Below are positions 12,791-13,294 of a stretch of 13,294 bases of DNA, piece after piece; the first letter of the stretch is position 1; every line of letters starts with the position of its first letter. The stretch is from Candidatus Woesearchaeota archaeon (GTDB lineage: Archaea; Nanobdellota; Nanobdellia; Woesearchaeales; GW2011-AR4): the NCBI GenBank assembly GCA_016185815.1, contig JACPMT010000007.1:1-13294 (forward strand). The letters are read 5' to 3'. Below the pieces are notes generated by a model. The model ran no database searches, was not told the origin of the DNA, and worked only from the letters and a program-made list of their open reading frames with translations. The translations under genes and the position numbers were made by a program.

Positions 12791-12900
12791 CTTATAAAAG
12801 TCGTTCTAGGTTTTTTATTCAAGTTGTTTTTAATGTTAAGATTAGTAAATGTTCTCGTGCTTCTTGCCTTGGACAATATGGCAATGCAATAAATAATTTT
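12791..12900 (+). other. Orphan TATA box with a short hairpin, possible small transcript
   Basis: CTTATAAAAG at 12791-12800 is a good TATA match with no gene of normal size behind it. About 32 nt downstream a 19-codon ORF starts at 12833 (MLRLVNVLVLLALDNMAMQ). It covers a hairpin in which TTGCC pairs with GGCAA around an 11-nt loop, and the region ends in AT-rich sequence with a TTTT run. There is no C/D-box pair (RUGAUGA/CUGA). A small RNA, a hydrophobic micropeptide and chance are all open; I see nothing else in this gap. Confidence 0.2.
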
Positions 12901-12907
12901 AACTTTT

Positions 12908-12913
12908 AAAAAA
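12908..12913 (-). terminator. Possible T-run terminator after the winged-helix gene
   Basis: On the minus strand GATTTTTT occurs 7 nt past the stop at 12921, a six-T tract suited to archaeal termination. Confidence 0.3.
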
Positions 12914-12920
12914 TCAAAAC

Positions 12921-13127
12921 CTATTCCCTGAACTTGTAAATATAAGAATTCTTTCCCTGCCCCTGCTTAGTCGGGTACTTGAAGCTTACAGAAGAGCTGT
13001 CCCTCAATTTTTTCAAACATGTTGTTACAGAGCCAAGCGATGAGCTTAGCCTGTTGGCTATGTCCTTTGATGTAAACCACTTGCTTCTGTTCCTTTTAAG
13101 AAAAGTGTAAACTTCCTGCTGCCCCAT
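12921..13127 (-). CDS. Small winged-helix DNA-binding protein, likely transcription regulator
   Basis: The 68 residues form little more than one winged-helix domain. Helix 1 is QEVYTFLKRN (4-13). FTSKDIANRLSSSLGSVTTCLKKLRD (18-43) is a helix-turn-helix in which Thr19-Leu27 precedes the recognition helix around Ser33-Arg42. SVSFKYPTKQGQGKNSYIYKF is a beta-wing with a basic, glycine-containing tip. The pattern is close to archaeal MarR/ArsR-like mini-regulators. It has no sensor domain, and a single Cys37. The ATG at 13127 is supported by a TATA-like box at leaderless spacing. It is convergent with the thermosome gene across 184 bp. Its targets are unknown. Confidence 0.85.
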   Translation of the reverse strand: MGQQEVYTFLKRNRSKWFTSKDIANRLSSSLGSVTTCLKKLRDSSSVSFKYPTKQGQGKNSYIYKFRE

Positions 13128-13150
13128 TTTATTGATTGTATATTCATCTA

Positions 13151-13160
13151 TTATTTAAGC
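13151..13160 (-). promoter_or_regulatory. TATA-like box for the winged-helix gene
   Basis: Minus-strand GCTTAAATAA is preceded by AAAAAG (BRE-like) and lies about 27 nt before the ATG at 13127, so the message would be almost leaderless. Confidence 0.5.
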
Positions 13161-13183
13161 CTTTTTCATTGAAAACATGTACC

Positions 13184-13197
13184 ACTGGACACTGGAC
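13184..13197 (+). repeat. Tandem ACTGGAC repeat
   Basis: ACTGGAC occurs twice head to tail (13184-13190 and 13191-13197), 15 bp before a plus-strand TATA-like box and close to the winged-helix promoter. It could be an activator or repressor site, or chance. Confidence 0.3.
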
Positions 13198-13211
13198 ATG
13201 CTTGTGTGATG

Positions 13212-13276
13212 TTTATAAAGGAGTTCTGCTTCTACTCAATATACTGGATTGAGCGACCATTAAATGCACGGCCGTG
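13212..13276 (+). promoter_or_regulatory. TATA-like box followed by a hairpin and a palindrome at the window edge
   Basis: TTTATAAA at 13212-13219 predicts a plus-strand start near 13243. A hairpin pairs CTCAAT (13235-13240) with ATTGAG (13248-13253) across a 7-nt loop. A perfect palindrome CACGGCCGTG follows at 13267-13276. The only short ORF here stops after eight codons, so the transcript could be an RNA gene or the leader of a gene beyond the window. Confidence 0.3.
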
Positions 13277-13294
13277 ACATTTATTATTAGAAAT

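Noticed and set aside
12801..12900. Archaeal C/D-box guide RNA behind the orphan promoter
   Set aside because: No RTGATGA and CTGA pairs at suitable spacing could be found.
1..13294. tRNA, rRNA, CRISPR array, insertion sequence or transposase
   Set aside because: No cloverleaf with a TTC-A loop, no spaced direct repeats and no transposase-like frames were found on either strand.

Overview
The window comes from an AT-rich archaeal chromosome. The evidence is a group II chaperonin (thermosome), several AT-rich TATA-like boxes about 25-30 nt upstream of start codons, mostly leaderless or very short leaders, and a small-PurL/PurQ/PurS form of FGAM synthase. The lineage cannot be fixed from the sequence. 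Small proteins, 1-nt gene junctions and a long-type PurC are compatible with an uncultivated, possibly DPANN-like archaeon, but that is an inference.

Positions 1-7375 (minus strand) hold one long cluster, read from right to left: purL, purQ, an 80-residue unknown, a zinc-binding MDR dehydrogenase, a double-length purS, purE with a degenerate second half, a 273-bp intergenic segment, purC, and an inositol-monophosphatase-family gene cut by the window edge. PurL, PurQ and PurS form FGAM synthase. PurE and PurC carry out the later carboxylation and succinocarboxamide steps of IMP synthesis. Most junctions are stop-N-start with one intervening base and no ribosome binding site, which suggests translational coupling. 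The 273-bp segment before purC is the one place where this packing breaks. It has its own TATA-like box and about 170 nt that fold into five or six perfect helices, including a three-way junction. It is the best candidate here for an undescribed element (leader RNA, ncRNA or dispersed repeat).

Positions 7376-8028 hold a divergent leaderless gene of unknown function. Positions 8031-9849 (minus) hold folC and, upstream of it, a polytopic membrane protein gene coupled by TGA-C-GTG. Positions 9960-11015 (plus) encode an E. coli-type glucokinase. Positions 11111-12736 (plus) encode the thermosome, with a real Shine-Dalgarno sequence and helically phased AATTTTA repeats around its predicted transcription start.

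Positions 12737-13294 hold a T-run terminator, an orphan TATA box with a small hairpin, a minus-strand 68-residue winged-helix regulator, and at the right edge another TATA-like box followed by a hairpin and a perfect 10-bp palindrome. No tRNA, rRNA, CRISPR array, insertion sequence or transposase was seen.
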